Source: Diadema setosum
Lineage: Eukaryota > Echinodermata > Echinoidea > Diadematoida > Diadematidae
Length of the DNA: 64,000 nt
Direction: 5' to 3'
Assembly (NCBI GenBank): GCA_033980235.1
Contig: CM067067.1
Coordinates: 8,764,047 to 8,828,046, forward strand
Under the pieces are notes generated by a model. That model did not search any database. It had not been told where the DNA came from and saw only the letters and a program-made list of their open reading frames with translations. Below, piece after piece: positions 36,960 to 48,939 of the stretch (positions are counted from its first letter, which is position 1; the number at the start of each line of letters is the position of its first letter). A program made the translations under genes and the position numbers.

Positions 36960-37665
36960 CATATGGTACAAAATTTAAATTTTTCGAAGGAGGTACAGCT
37001 TTAAAGAAGAAAGTCACTACAAAATTGTACCAATTTCATAAGAAAGAGAAAAAAAAAAACATTCTTTCCAGAACAGTGCAAAACTGATTAAAACCGGATA
37101 AGAAATAAAGAAGTTATGACATTTTGAAATCTCAAGATTTTTTTTTTTCGGAAAACACTTCTTGACCAGTCATTATGAATATTCAAATCAGCAAGTTGAT
37201 GACGTCATGCTCTCTCATTTACATAGTCATTTCATATACAGAAATGACAAAAATTTCATAATTCAACTATATAAATATAAAACTTGCCTTAAAACCACCC
37301 CAAATAGAAAATATCAAATGTTAACTCTGTTAAAAGTTGGTATATGGGAATATGCTTTTACCTGTATATTAGCTAAAAGTATATAACAAATTTTCCGAAA
37401 TTCATATATATATTATATAACATAGTATTATACAGTAAATGAAAAGTTGTGAGGGCATGACATCATCAACTTGCTCATTCGAATATTCATAAGAGCTGGT
37501 CAAGAAAAGTTTTCTAGAGAATTGTCCAATTTCAAAAAGTCATATGTTCCTTATTTCTTACCCAGTTTTTGTCATTTTTGGAATGTTCTGTATAAGGATT
37601 TTTTTCTCGTTTTCCTGTAGGGTTATATATTTTGGGGTAGATTTCCTCTTTTTGTACCAGGGCTA
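36960..37665. mobile_element. Long palindromic element (about 0.7 kb) carrying CRE-like words
   Basis: Two imperfect inverted arms flank an AT-rich centre. The left arm (about 37,040-37,215) reads GGATAAGAAATA, CTTCTTGACCAG, ATGAATATTC, AGCAAGTTGATGACGTCATG. The right arm (about 37,450-37,620) reads the inverse: CATGACATCATCAACTTGCT, GAATATTCATAAGAGC, CTGGTCAAGAAAAG, TATTTCTTACCC. There is no transposase. The arm word TGACGTCA is intact on the left and mutated to TGACATCA on the right. Confidence 0.75.
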
Positions 37666-37826
37666 AGAAGACCACCATTTAAAATGTCCCCAGTTTGCAA
37701 TTACTGCTGTTCATGATGAATTCAAGTCTATATATCATGTCAGGATAACTTTGAAATATGAAAATTCATAGTTTGTCTTACTGATTTTCTGAGGTCTTCA
37801 GATAAACTCCTGACTCTCTTTTATAT

Positions 37827-38645
37827 TATTTGCAGATGATTCCAATCTTTTTTATCCTCACCTGAACCTAATATTTTGACTAATAGTACTAACAGTGAAT
37901 CATGAATTAAAGAATGTCGCATGATGGATTTATGCAAACAATTGTCACTGAATATTGAAAAGACAAAATATATGTTTTTCAGTAATTCCTTAGACTTCCA
38001 GGTAATGTTTTATTTGACACTGTACTCCCCTTGAAGACATCTCGTTTATTAACTTTTTAGGTGTTTGTGTTGATATCAAGCTTTCATGGAAGTGTCATAT
38101 CAAAATTATCAATAATATTTGTTATGTAATATCATGACACGTGATATCGGTATAATGAATAGGCTGAAATATTATCCCTCTTCATCTGCTCTGATGACGC
38201 TTTACTCAAATTTTGATTACCGTATCGAAATTATGGAATTCTTGCGTGGGGGAATACAAATTTGACTTTGCTAAACAATTTTGCTCTTTTGCAAAAGATG
38301 TCGCTCATATTGTTTGTAACGTTTATATCCGAGCACATACTGATAATTTGTTCTCTGAACATAAAATCTTGAAAAAAAAATGTATTTATTTCAACTTGGT
38401 CAATTTATGTTTAATTACAACTGCAACCATGCATCTACGCAAAATATTTTCACCCTCTATTTTATTGTTACAGCCACGCTCATAACTATCTCACGAGACA
38501 ATCCAATGAATTCCATCTTCCATTAATGAGAACTGTACATACTCAAAATACATTTGTTTATACTGGACCCAGATTTGGAATAGCTTAGATAATGATTTAA
38601 AAGATTCTGTTAAGTTGATTGAATTATACACTCAAATATAAACTA
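37827..38645 (+). pseudogene. Decayed non-LTR retrotransposon reverse transcriptase (C-terminal part)
   Basis: Read across frames, the segment gives LFADDSNLFY (the F/Y-x-D-D catalytic box of reverse transcriptase), then QLSLNIEKTKYMFFSNS, FLGVCVDIKLSWKCHIK, YYPSSSALMTLY, HNYLTRQSNEFHLP and TGPRFGIAW. These are the successive C-terminal landmarks of CR1/Jockey-group LINE proteins. Several frameshifts and in-frame stops separate the blocks, so it is dead. The 5' part (endonuclease, most of the RT) is absent. The DNA down to about 39,450 probably is its 3' UTR. Confidence 0.8.
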
Positions 38646-38858
38646 AAGAATATTTGCTTTCCACATATACCAGTTAATTGTAATTCCGAAAAATCCTCCA
38701 TATTTTTGCTTGTCCTTGAGATTGTGTAGCTTGTCCACAGACCTCTTCCATTCCTTTCCTCTTCCTTTTCTTTCTCCGTTCTTCCCTGCTCCTCTTTCCT
38801 CGTTCTTCGCCGTCCAGTAACTGCGGGTGTGCATTTTTCTTCATTTCTGTTATTTCTG

Positions 38859-38920
<62 letters not shown>

Positions 38921-39450
38921 TGTGTGTCTGCGTGTATATCTTCTCTTTTGGTCATATTTTCCTGGTATGCACGACCAAATAGTGTTTGTGCCATAGTATT
39001 ACTATGATATGATATAATTATTATATACTAAAATCATAGTAAGCTTTGTTTATACTACAGTAGTGTGCTTGTATTATCAGCATCATAATGATATCAATTA
39101 ATAAATGTGCAATGGTATACTAATATGACTTTAATATGAATATATTTTATTGGTATATTGGTGCTGCTGTTGTTTTCATTTCAGTGTTCCATGCCCTACA
39201 AGCTTGGCTTTTTAGTGCATGGAACACACTTTTCCGTCATTCTGACTACTTTTTTGTTATGTACCATGACAAAGTGTGCACTGGTTCTTTTCTTATAACA
39301 TTATTCGTGCGTATATACTTTATATTGTATTCGATGAACTGTCCTTATCAGATGAATGGAAGTCAAATTAGCAACTTGTACGGCTTTGAATCATGTTTTT
39401 TTTTTCTTTCTTTGATGGAAATGAATGAACTAAATGAACTAAATGTTAAT
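38646..39450 (+). mobile_element. Probable 3' UTR and tail of the same LINE
   Basis: It follows the RT remnant directly. It contains CATGCCCTACAAGCTTGGCT (about 39,190), a word shared with the LINE tail at 11.6 kb, and ends with GGAAATGAATGAACTAAATGAAC, the degenerate pentamer tail. A (TTG)20 microsatellite lies within. That both pieces belong to one insertion is inference. Confidence 0.5.
38860..38919. repeat. (TTG)20 trinucleotide array
   Basis: Perfect TTG repeat, 60 bp. On the minus strand it would read as a 20-residue Asn run in a spurious open frame. Confidence 0.97.
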
Positions 39451-40171
39451 TTGTTACTTTTTTACACCGATATCATATTTCATCTGGATAAAAATATGGA
39501 AAGGGTAAGTAACCTCAATTCATATCAAACGATAGTCCCGAAAGCATAAAGGAAAAAAGTAAAACAGTAGTTGACATTTATATATTGCCTCCGTTTATTC
39601 TTTTCCTAGCGTGAATAGAATTAGATTTTTCGTTCATCATTGTCATCCTGCAGACAGATGAACAATTATGTTATATCAATCGTCAGTGCTTGTTTCTGCT
39701 CACTCTGTATCTTTGGTTTATTTTCATCTTCTTCTCTCTTTTTTCTTCTTTTTTTTAACTGTTTTTCCTCCTCTATTTTTTTATTTTTTGGTCAATCTAT
39801 AATCTTTCTACTTGTGTATATGACTGTGATCAGATGTTCTCTGTTCTTTCTTGGATTTATCTGTTTCTATGCATTATATTCATGCATAATTATGTCTGAG
39901 TCTAGCTTTCTTTTCTTTTTGTTATTCACTGTGAAAAAGTTGATGTATAATGATAATATGCATCCTTCTTTTCATCATAATGTTTCATCTTTATGAAAAT
40001 ATAGATGTAAAACGAAGATCAAAAAATGATGATCTGCAATTGAAAATGAGGATTCATACTGAAGATCACACAGACTGTTAGTAAAAGAAATATGTTCATA
40101 TAAACAAATTTACCATGAGGATGATTAATTAACAAAACAGATTTAGATCCCCCACCCCTAGATTTCAACGT

Positions 40172-40173
<2 letters not shown>

Positions 40174-40230
<57 letters not shown>
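40174..40230. repeat. (AC)28 microsatellite
   Basis: Uninterrupted AC dinucleotide repeat of 57 bp, long enough to be highly polymorphic. It gives a false Cys/Val frame on the minus strand. Confidence 0.97.
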
Positions 40231-40232
<2 letters not shown>

Positions 40233-40659
40233 TTCCATTCTTCATGCCATAATTTGGTGTGTCAGAATCATGGACAGTGGTTCAGTATCCCAGGTCACCA
40301 TCAGGTATGAAACAATAAATTTGAAGATTGATTTTGCAGAAAGATTATGATAGGTTGCAATTGGCAGGGACACAGATTCAACCCCCCCCCCCCCACGATT
40401 TGTATTTACTTCTGAAAAGAAAATTATTTCAATTTCAATTTCCTTTTTTTTTTTCAATTGTGGTTCTCATCTTAGTTTTCCCTTTATATTATACATGCAA
40501 TGATTAATGCCAAATACTTTAACCATTGTCTGATGGAGATGAGTTGTTGTTTTCGATATTTTGATGGCTGTTTTGGAAGAAGAAACGCAAAGTGCATTTG
40601 TGTGCATTATTATGCGTAAACTTGAAGACCCTCCCCCTCCTCCTCGCCCATACTAGGTC

Positions 40660-41180
40660 TGCCCTTGTAAGACGCATGGCATCAGATCCATGCACTGTAA
40701 TAGAGTTCCTCTGTCATTGTCGACCATCTTTGGTTGGGGAAGAATATAAAGAAGGTAAACGGGAAAGAAAAGAGCATGCACTTTGTGTTGGAGATTGCAC
40801 GACGGTGCAAGTGGGTCGTGCGCAATCCGAAATTACACAAATGACGCGATTACACAGGGATCAACAGTCTTCGAATCATCTTCATGCGTCGCCCCGTGGC
40901 GGCGATGCCTTATCCAATCACGACCCGATGCTGCGCCTGACGTCATGACACATGGCTTTAGCTTATTATCATATTCGGAGGTAAAACACCTGGGTCGAGG
41001 AGGGCTCAGTTATATAGTGATATTCTGAATATCTGTCTCTTCCTCTTCCTTTTTTTATTTGGTCAGTGAAATAGCAGGCCAGTTGATTGCGGGATATTGT
41101 GTTCCCGCACAAGCAACTGTGCGCAGAGCTCAACCGCGCCCGTGCGCTGATCCATTGTTCATGCAAGATGCGAAGCGCGA
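40660..41180. promoter_or_regulatory. CpG-enriched islet with CCAAT box and perfect CRE
   Basis: CpG is frequent (GCGTCGCCCCGTGGCGGCG and TGTGCGCAGAGC are examples) within AT-rich surroundings. CCAAT at 40,914-40,918 is 20 bp before TGACGTCA at 40,938-40,945. CCAAT-CRE spacing of this kind is common in proximal promoters. No attached exon is clear: a plus-strand 118-codon frame at 40,592-40,948 overlaps it without recognisable domains. It could be a promoter or enhancer for the plus-strand gene further right. Confidence 0.35.
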
Positions 41181-43239
41181 AACGTATCAGTGCAATATAA
41201 TATCTTTAATTCATAATCGAGAGCTTTTAATGGTTTTACGAAGAGATGAAACTGCCTTTGCATTAGATCTTCATAATATATTGATGACTTCTGCTTTATA
41301 TCGCATTCATTGAAGGTGAGAAGGCAGTGTACAATCAGACGTGATGTTACTCTTTCATATTCCTATCTTGATACTGCGACACTATCCTCCATGAAATCTG
41401 GCTGAATGATTTTATCATAGCCTCGGGAGACTGCACGAGGTATTTATTATGAAGCATTCAAACAGGGTCATCAAAATTAATCAGGATGGTATAAGCCCTG
41501 ACCTAAAACCTCTAGCCGCTCGAACCAGCCAGTTGAGCTGAGCGCTGCTTCCAAAAGCTTTACCTGAGAAAATGATAGCTAATGTATTGCTACCTAATGT
41601 CATCACATTTTCCAACAAATATTGACAGAAATGGCGAAGGCGGAGGAGGACTGAATTTCTCTTTGTCAAACAGACAAAATAAAGATATATTGTATAATTT
41701 GATGGGGTCGGGAGAGCTTGATTCAGACGGAAGGGCGTGGTAGCGGAATCAGCCGGCTGATGCTTATTAAACAAACCTGCGCGGAAAAAAAAAGAAAAAA
41801 AAAAAACGAGCTTGACATTAATTCAGCTTGTGCGGGCGGGAAGCTCTGTATTATAACGGCAAATGTGTTTAATGCAAATGTGATACGATACTCCCAAGTA
41901 CCAGCACACACAAAACATGATTCACGTACAAATATATGGAAACACATACTAAATTTGTCCTATGTTCCATAACGGTATGTTCCAATCTGTCTATCTGCTT
42001 TCAGCACTGAGCTTTATTTCTAAAACAGCAGCTGTCCGTACTTACGATATTACACATGCACAAGGGCGAGTCTCTATCGGATAAAGAATGTAACACATTG
42101 GAAAGGTAACTCATGAGGAATATGAATGACATAAATCGAATAGTATCATAGTAAAAGATAATTCCAATCTTTTAAAGCTTGTCATCAATCTAACGAACAA
42201 ACTCTTTAGGGTTTTTTTATTCTGTAAGGTAGAACATAATGTGGCATTTATAGGGAACAGGACATGTCATGTGTTGTGCCCCTTTCTCTTAAAAACAGTC
42301 CTCTATTGTATACTGTATAGGGGAGTTCAGTCGATCGTTTCCGAAGAAGACTAACAATATTATTCGATTTTGAATACTTCACATAACACGGTATGTGTTG
42401 TGTTTTATCGGCACGTTTATGCAACGACTTCCTATTAAGATGTATTTTGTTTTCGTTCGTAAGTAAGTAAAACAAAATAAAAAGAAAGAAAATTAGCCTC
42501 TTCACTTCCACATGGGCTTGCCTCTTGCTAAAAAAATAGTGATATTGCATCTCAAATGCATTTCACTATCTCTCATTGATAGGATCGTACTGCTATCATC
42601 TCGACATGTAAAAAAAAAGTAGGTCTTACATTGATATCATCATGAATAAACTGCAAAATGACCTGCAAAAGTATTCATCATCTTAAGCTGCAACTAGTTC
42701 CTAGAAAAGTTCCTTAAAAAGCAAGCCAATACAGCTTCAAAATACATGGCCGATCTAATTGCATTTTCTTAGTCAAGTTATGAATGAGATAAATTTCTCT
42801 ATGAATGGGCAGATACACGAATTCTTTCCTCATACGTTTTTATAATTGTCATATTTAACTGAATGAGTACAACAGCAACAAGGTACGGGACAAATTATCA
42901 TGAAGGGCTGTTATCACAAGTCAGTGGCGGGCTCCTCTTAGATTTTAGACGATACCTATACACCGATTCTATCACGAACGAAAACAACAGAATGAATGAT
43001 AGATTTAACTACACTTTTCTGGTTTATCGTGTTTAAAAGATTTACTCTATTTAGGTACCAAGGTATTCAATCGTTGATCAGTTCCATTTCTTATGCATTT
43101 CGTAACATATCATTTCATCTATCCATTTATATAATCATGTTGGGTGGCAAGTGTATTCGACCTGGTACCATTATTAACCATTTATTGTGCATTATCATGT
43201 ATAAGAAATCTTCTTGTATGTTCATCAAGTAATTCCTTC

Positions 43240-43347
43240 AATCATTCATTTTACATTTATGCTTTCATCTAACTTTCATTCATTCACTTATCATTTATTC
43301 ATTCATCTATCCATTCATTTATTTATTCATTCATTCATTCATTAAAT
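43240..43347. repeat. (ATTC)n imperfect tetranucleotide repeat
   Basis: Runs of CATT/ATTC units with interruptions, becoming pure ATTC at about 43,322-43,343. Confidence 0.85.
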
Positions 43348-44219
43348 TTGATGCGACATATATTGTTCTTATAGCTCATTCACTCTCTAGCAAATTTTAA
43401 AGGACGTTATCTATCGTGCAGGCCTCGGGTGGGGTGGGGAAGGGAGAGAAGAGTTGCCCTGGATTTGGGGGCTTCCCCTCTTTCCATGTGGGCGGGGGAA
43501 ATATGCTGCGCACGCGCACTACGTGCAAATCCTGTTCGTGGACACATTTTGTACACGTTTGTTGTACCTAAAATCGTATTGCTGTATTTCAGAGAAATTA
43601 TTGGAAAAACAATTCATTAATCATAGTCATGCTATGATAGACCAACACCATCGTAGCTATTGCCACAGTCTGTGCATTTTCACATATATTCCCCAGGCAT
43701 GAGACAGAATCCAAGGCATGGCCAAGAGGAAAAATGAGATGGCGCTATTAAATGTGATATACTAGTAACCCACCAGAGTCCCTTGCACTAAAAACCCATG
43801 CTGTAACGCTGTGCGTAAAGTACAAGTCCGCTACCTGATGACTGGTCTGACTAACTGTCTGCTGGTACAAGTTCTTTGCTGGTCATTCCAGTGACGAATT
43901 CGTTGAAGTATAGCCTCAATCGTACTGACTTCTCCCGGTCTTCAGTTTGTTTCCTAGCTATTTTTTTTTCTCTGTATCTTTGAGAACGCTGTCATTAGCT
44001 TAGTGTGATCATTATATATACAATATTTTGCCCTTTCTCACTGTGAACGGATTCGAGCATGCTTAGTGTATGACGGGGAATATGAAGCAGGCGATGTCGA
44101 TGGAAAGCAGTTAGAAAACTTCTCGTATCGTGGATTGCCACTGTCATTGTCACCTGCCAACGGTGACTGGAAGGCGAGAGCAATTATTATTGGCAAATAC
44201 TGTCTTGCAGTCCAGAGGT

Positions 44220-44607
44220 TTAAACACTACTGGTTGAGGTGAGGATTCAACTTGTAACGTTTTGCAAGATACATGTATTAAGAAACAACTCTATGAAAAT
44301 GTTAAAGAGCATACATTCTAAGGAAATTAAAAGTTTATTTGATGAAAATCAGTTTTGAAATGACTGAGATATCAAAAAACAAAGTAAAACAAAGGGATCC
44401 TAATAAAAGTCGTGGCCTGTCAATTTTATTAGTATCACTTTTTTGGATATCTCAACCGTTTCAAGACCAATTTTCATCAAATAAACGTTGAATCCTTTCT
44501 GGAATTACATGCTCTTTCATATTTCATAAGAGGTTTCTCATCTCTCTAAAAAAAAGATGTTATAAATCTGACGTTAGGTCTCAACGAAAACTATATGATT
44601 CCTTTGA
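44220..44607. mobile_element. Foldback MITE, AGGGATGGTATAG family, copy 2
   Basis: It shares AAAGAGCATACATTCT, GTTTTGAAATGACTGAGATA, GATCCTAATAAAAG and the inverse right arm (GATATCTCAACCGTTTCAAG, TTTTCATCAAATAAACG) with copies 1 and 3. The ends are the most decayed of the three (TTTAAACACTACTGGTTGAG on the left, CTATATGATTCCTTTGA on the right). Confidence 0.75.
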
Positions 44608-44871
44608 TGCCAATGATTGTAGTCTTTTACGTGATGATGGGGTTGCCTGTTCAGTGTCAGCACTACATGTATATTATATTTAAAGTCTTGTTTATAACTC
44701 TCTAAGATTTATAATGTTTGTTTTTTATTAAGTGCTGTCTGGGGCAAATTATTTGTATAGGGCCTCATTTTTTTCTCTCTCTCTCTCTTCTTTCTTTCTT
44801 TAAATCAACAACAACAACTACATACTCTACCACAGCCCCGCCGTCATCATCACACTATTAATTTTCAATTA

Positions 44872-45010
44872 CAGGGATTCACTTCACAGCTGGGTCAAAC
44901 AGATATTGTGGGTGAAAATACTTTGTTCAAGGATGAACAAAAAGGGCAGGATTCGTACCGTGATCTTTTTAAAACTCCAGAGACGTATTTACTATACCAT
45001 GGTGCTCCCG
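44872..45010 (-). mobile_element. tRNA-derived SINE, antisense, copy 2
   Basis: Aligned by eye with 12,105-12,262: both contain TGGGTCAA, ATTGTGGGT, GGCAGGATT (B-box region, antisense), GACC or GATC, and GGGCTCCC or GTGCTCCCG in the same order and spacing. More decayed than the first copy. Confidence 0.5.
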
Positions 45011-45199
45011 TTCTTAAATCTAGGGGCCTAATACAAAACAAAAATGTTATTAATCATTCAGAGAAAGAGAATTGAAATAATCTCCATTTAGCTTTGTCTC
45101 TCTATCGCTCCCCTCGCCCCTCCTCTTTATTTCTTCACCCCCCCCCCCGCTTCCCTCTCTCTAGTCAAGGAATAATAGACATATTATATACTTTCTCAC

Positions 45200-45600
45200 A
45201 CAAACACTATTCTCAACTTGTAACATTTTGCATCTTTCTGAGATTTATCCGAAACGTCACTTCCAAGACCCAAGTTTTCGCCAATTCTCGAAAAATCTTC
45301 GCAAAATTTATCTCCCGAGTGAAAACCCCATTTTTTTTCACTACCGTTCATAAGCTGCCTGGAGCCCATCATGATATCGAGATGATCCAATTATGCATCG
45401 ATGACCGAAAGGGCCCGAAATTGACCAGCTCGAAATGAAGTTACGACCACGCCGAGGACAGTGATCGATTCTTTGCTCGAGGGGACGAGTGACGAAGAAG
45501 AGTTGGGTCTAGCGCCATCTACGGCCAGAAATATTGTAACAAACGGGAGACTACTCGATTGTGACGTAAATAGTACGACTCTCATCGAAATTTGACAAAC
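45200..45600. other. CpG-rich islet with an unassigned open frame
   Basis: CpG-rich block in CpG-poor DNA. A plus-strand frame stays open from 45,425 (after a stop) to TGA at 45,593-45,595, 56 codons with no early ATG. It reads like the C-terminus of a protein (VTTTPRTVIDSLL, TSDEEELGLAPS, then RLLDCDVNSTTLIEI). No domain is recognised. It could be a terminal exon, a transposon remnant, or a promoter CpG islet read by chance. The opposite strand is also open in two overlapping frames. Confidence 0.25.
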
Positions 45601-46130
45601 TTATGACGAATTATTAAGTGATAATGAAATTATACATTGGATTGTTTGTTTGCTTTTGTTTTATTAGCAAGTAATATAAAGTGTAACTGTGTATAGTCTA
45701 CTTCAGATCTCTGTACATGATAGATCCATTCTTCCATCGGCAGGCAAATCTGAATGGACATTTTCTCCAAATAGTTCCCAGAGGTCACAATAAAATAATT
45801 CCTCTTAGATGAGGTGATGCCTTAAAGGAAAATATTGCCTTTATGACGTATCTTATTTGTTTATTTCCTCGTACTGTTCTGCATGGATTTGATCAAATTT
45901 GGCTACAGAACTACCAACAATATAACCACAGTCACAACAACCACAATCATTGCACACATTATTCTCTCATAAACCCCCATCCATAACTGTTAACTCTATT
46001 ACATCTTCTACTGAAAGTCCACATCATCATGTCTTATTACAAATTTACAGTGATTTGCCTGGTGTAGTCATCAAAATTATCTATACGACAAGGCCGATGT
46101 ACACCTTTTCGCATCTGAACAATTCTGACA

Positions 46131-46143
46131 AGGTCAAAGGTCA
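46131..46143 (+). promoter_or_regulatory. Perfect DR1 nuclear-receptor-type site
   Basis: AGGTCAAAGGTCA, identical to the sites at 14,580 and 48,694. It lies in intergenic DNA near a LINE tail; no promoter is adjacent. Confidence 0.35.
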
Positions 46144-46257
46144 AGACACCTGTTATCGAACTCTCCAGGGTATGAATGCATCCCTATATTCAAGGAGGGG
46201 AAATTCCAATTTGAGCTCATTGTCTAATAATTATGTAAACGCTTCACTGATTTCAGT

Positions 46258-46530
46258 TCAATTCATTTATTTTCATTCTTCTTTTTCGAACAGAGCATAA
46301 CACAGAATAAATCATGAATTATATCACAAACGTATACATTCGACTTTGCAAAGGATAAATGATTTAAAAAAAGATATATCATTTTGCATGCATACTGGCA
46401 AAAAAATACAAAGTTATGTTTCAGTTGAGAAAAAAAAAGAATTGAGAAGTCCACTACAAAGCAAGCTTGTATATTGTGAACCACTCAAACGAAAATCTTA
46501 TGAAATACATATTTGCAAATACTTAACACA
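46258..46530 (-). mobile_element. LINE 3' tail, antisense
   Basis: On the minus strand GTTCGAAAAAGAAGAATGAA and AATAAATGAATTGAACTG close the unit, matching the layout of the tail at 35.77 kb. Upstream sequence is AT-rich and not diagnostic, so the length is approximate. Confidence 0.45.
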
Positions 46531-47086
46531 AATATAATTTAAGACAAGACGGAACAAAACAGGAGAAACACAACAACATGTCACGACTAAATAAAAGAAA
46601 ATAATCGACAATCGTTACACAAAAACAAACAAACAAACAAACAAATAAGCAAACAAACTCACACGATTTTGATTTAGCGCAGTGAGTTTATTTATCTGAG
46701 TGAATAAAAGAGAAAGTATTAAGCTTTAGTTATGACGTTTCAGACATTAAAGTTCTCAAAATGTTAAAAACCAATCTTCCACCATCTGGAATTTGCCTGC
46801 AATACATCAAAAGGGTCTGCAAAGAAATTTGACGGGATGACGCGATTTGCCAGGATATTGAGTTGTTTTGGAGTATTTCGAGATCAAAAGAGTAGAATTA
46901 TACGATCGCAGTGCATGACTTTTATTCCAGTATAATTATAGAGCCCTCCTCGTTCAGCACTATTAGTAGTAGATAGGAAGAAGATTACGTGACGATTGAT
47001 CTAGCAATCGTATTTACCACCAAGCTCATCACTCTGTAGCGCAGATCGGTGAGTCCTGATATGGCCCGATTTATCGATTATCAGTG

Positions 47087-47160
47087 ATCGATGATGATGA
47101 TGATGATGGTGGTGATGATGATGATGATGATGATAAAATAATGATAATGATAATAATGAT
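47087..47160. repeat. (GAT)n microsatellite
   Basis: GAT/ATG triplet array with GGT and AAT variants. Confidence 0.93.
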
Positions 47161-47478
47161 TAAACACGTAGCAACCAAGATCGGGCGTGTTCTTGTATAG
47201 ACGTATATTCGTATATGTAGGTCCTTCCGACGAACCTTTTTTTTTCGCCATTGTACCCAGTTAAAATAATGTTATTGCAGCGTTATTTCATACATTTCTT
47301 ATGCAAATGTGTACATTCTAGAGCAGAAGTCGAAAGTTTTGCAGGCATTATTATGAGAAACATGTTTCCTTTTCTTTCTTTTTTTCATGACGTTGAATTG
47401 ATTGATCGCAAGGTAGAATACTAGCTTGATGTGGCCAATATCGAGACATGTCCTCAGGAGCCGCGGAACGTTTTTCAA

Positions 47479-47506
47479 GGGGGTGGGGGGTGGGTGGGGG
47501 GAGGGG
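47479..47506 (+). other. Potential G-quadruplex sequence
   Basis: Five G-runs of three or more (GGGGG, GGGGGG, GGG, GGGGGG, GGGG) separated by single T or A bases, so four-tetrad-compatible spacing on the plus strand. Confidence 0.6.
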
Positions 47507-48693
47507 TAGCTGTGGAACGGGGAGGGGGTCAAGATCAATGGTAACCCATTAGTAATATAATTTTTCCTATAGTTTAATTTTTGTAAGTATTATTCAGTTT
47601 GTAGTCACTTGTGTCTATTCTTATATCTATAATCTTAAATTATTGCAATTAGTTTTATCGTCAATATCGCTGTATATAATCAACAACAGGACTGTTTAAA
47701 ATGTTACACTGGATGAGCAAACACACCGTCACAAATCAGATTCCTTTTTGTTCCAGGAAAATATTTTACCGTTGTCCCGTGAATGAACGACTCAAGTAAA
47801 CCTTGAAAAAACAACAACAACAACAAAAATGATAAAAAAACGAGAAGGCAGGGTAAGAGATATCGTCCACGAGTGGGTCTAATGGGGGCGTCCTGAATAA
47901 TTCGTACCATCACCGCATTGCTTCCATAGCCATTCCGCAGGATAACACATGCCCATAATTACTCCGGGAGGTAGTTGTTTACTTGCTGCACGATGTCCAA
48001 ACAAAGCAAAAATTTGGGATAAAATAATTTATCACGATTTCAGTGGATCAAGAAATGAACGAAGTGATTATTGATAAATAGATAAGCAATAAGCACATGA
48101 AGGCTACTTGTCATTACCCTACTCTGATGAGCTTGCGGATATTATCTCACAAAAGAAAAAAACAGAGTCATGTTTTATGCAGACAAAAAAAAAATAAAAA
48201 TAAAATGAATTGATTACACTAGTCATACGACACATCACTTGAAAAGCATTATATGACATTATAGGCACTATAGATGTCATACCCTGAATGGCGATGATGA
48301 AGAAGAGGAGACTACTCAAATATACAGGTCAAGACTTTTAAAGCAGTCTCCTGGGAGAGATCACTACAAAGGCAACGAGAACACTCTTGAGAGACGTGCT
48401 GTAGATGAAAAAAAGAGCGCTTGGCTGAAGTATACTAACTTCCGCATAACCTCTTCTTTTTTTCATCCCGAATCTTTCCTCAGAAGTTCGTCTTCTTCAC
48501 AAACTCTCTTACCCAAAACCCCATCCCAAAGGATTGACCAAAAAAAAAAATAAATAAATAAATAGATAAATCTGAAAGCCAGATACTTGCTAAGCAAGCT
48601 AGGTGTACGGTTTTTGCCTGATAAATTGAAAGTTGGATTCTTCCAGCGCAGAATCGTATCCTGTAGTCGATACGCTGTCATTGAAATCTGCTC

Positions 48694-48706
48694 AGGTCAA
48701 AGGTCA
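48694..48706 (+). promoter_or_regulatory. Perfect DR1 nuclear-receptor-type site
   Basis: AGGTCAAAGGTCA, about 430 bp upstream of the candidate 5' UTR donor at 49,127. This position makes it the best candidate of the three for a promoter-proximal role for the plus-strand gene. Confidence 0.4.
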
Positions 48707-48939
48707 GCGGTTGTAGCGCAGGGTAATGTAGGGTAATCTTCAGACCCAACTATGCCAGAAAAGTCTAATTCAGACACAGCTAAGTGATGTATGGTAGTTT
48801 TGACTATCCCACAGCGACTCTATTAAAACAATGGAAAAGTATCCGTCTTTAAGATGGAACCGGTGATTTTATCAGCTAGACATGGCTAATATCAATCAAC
48901 ATTGTGATGAGAAATTAGCTTATATGATAGGAGAAGGGA

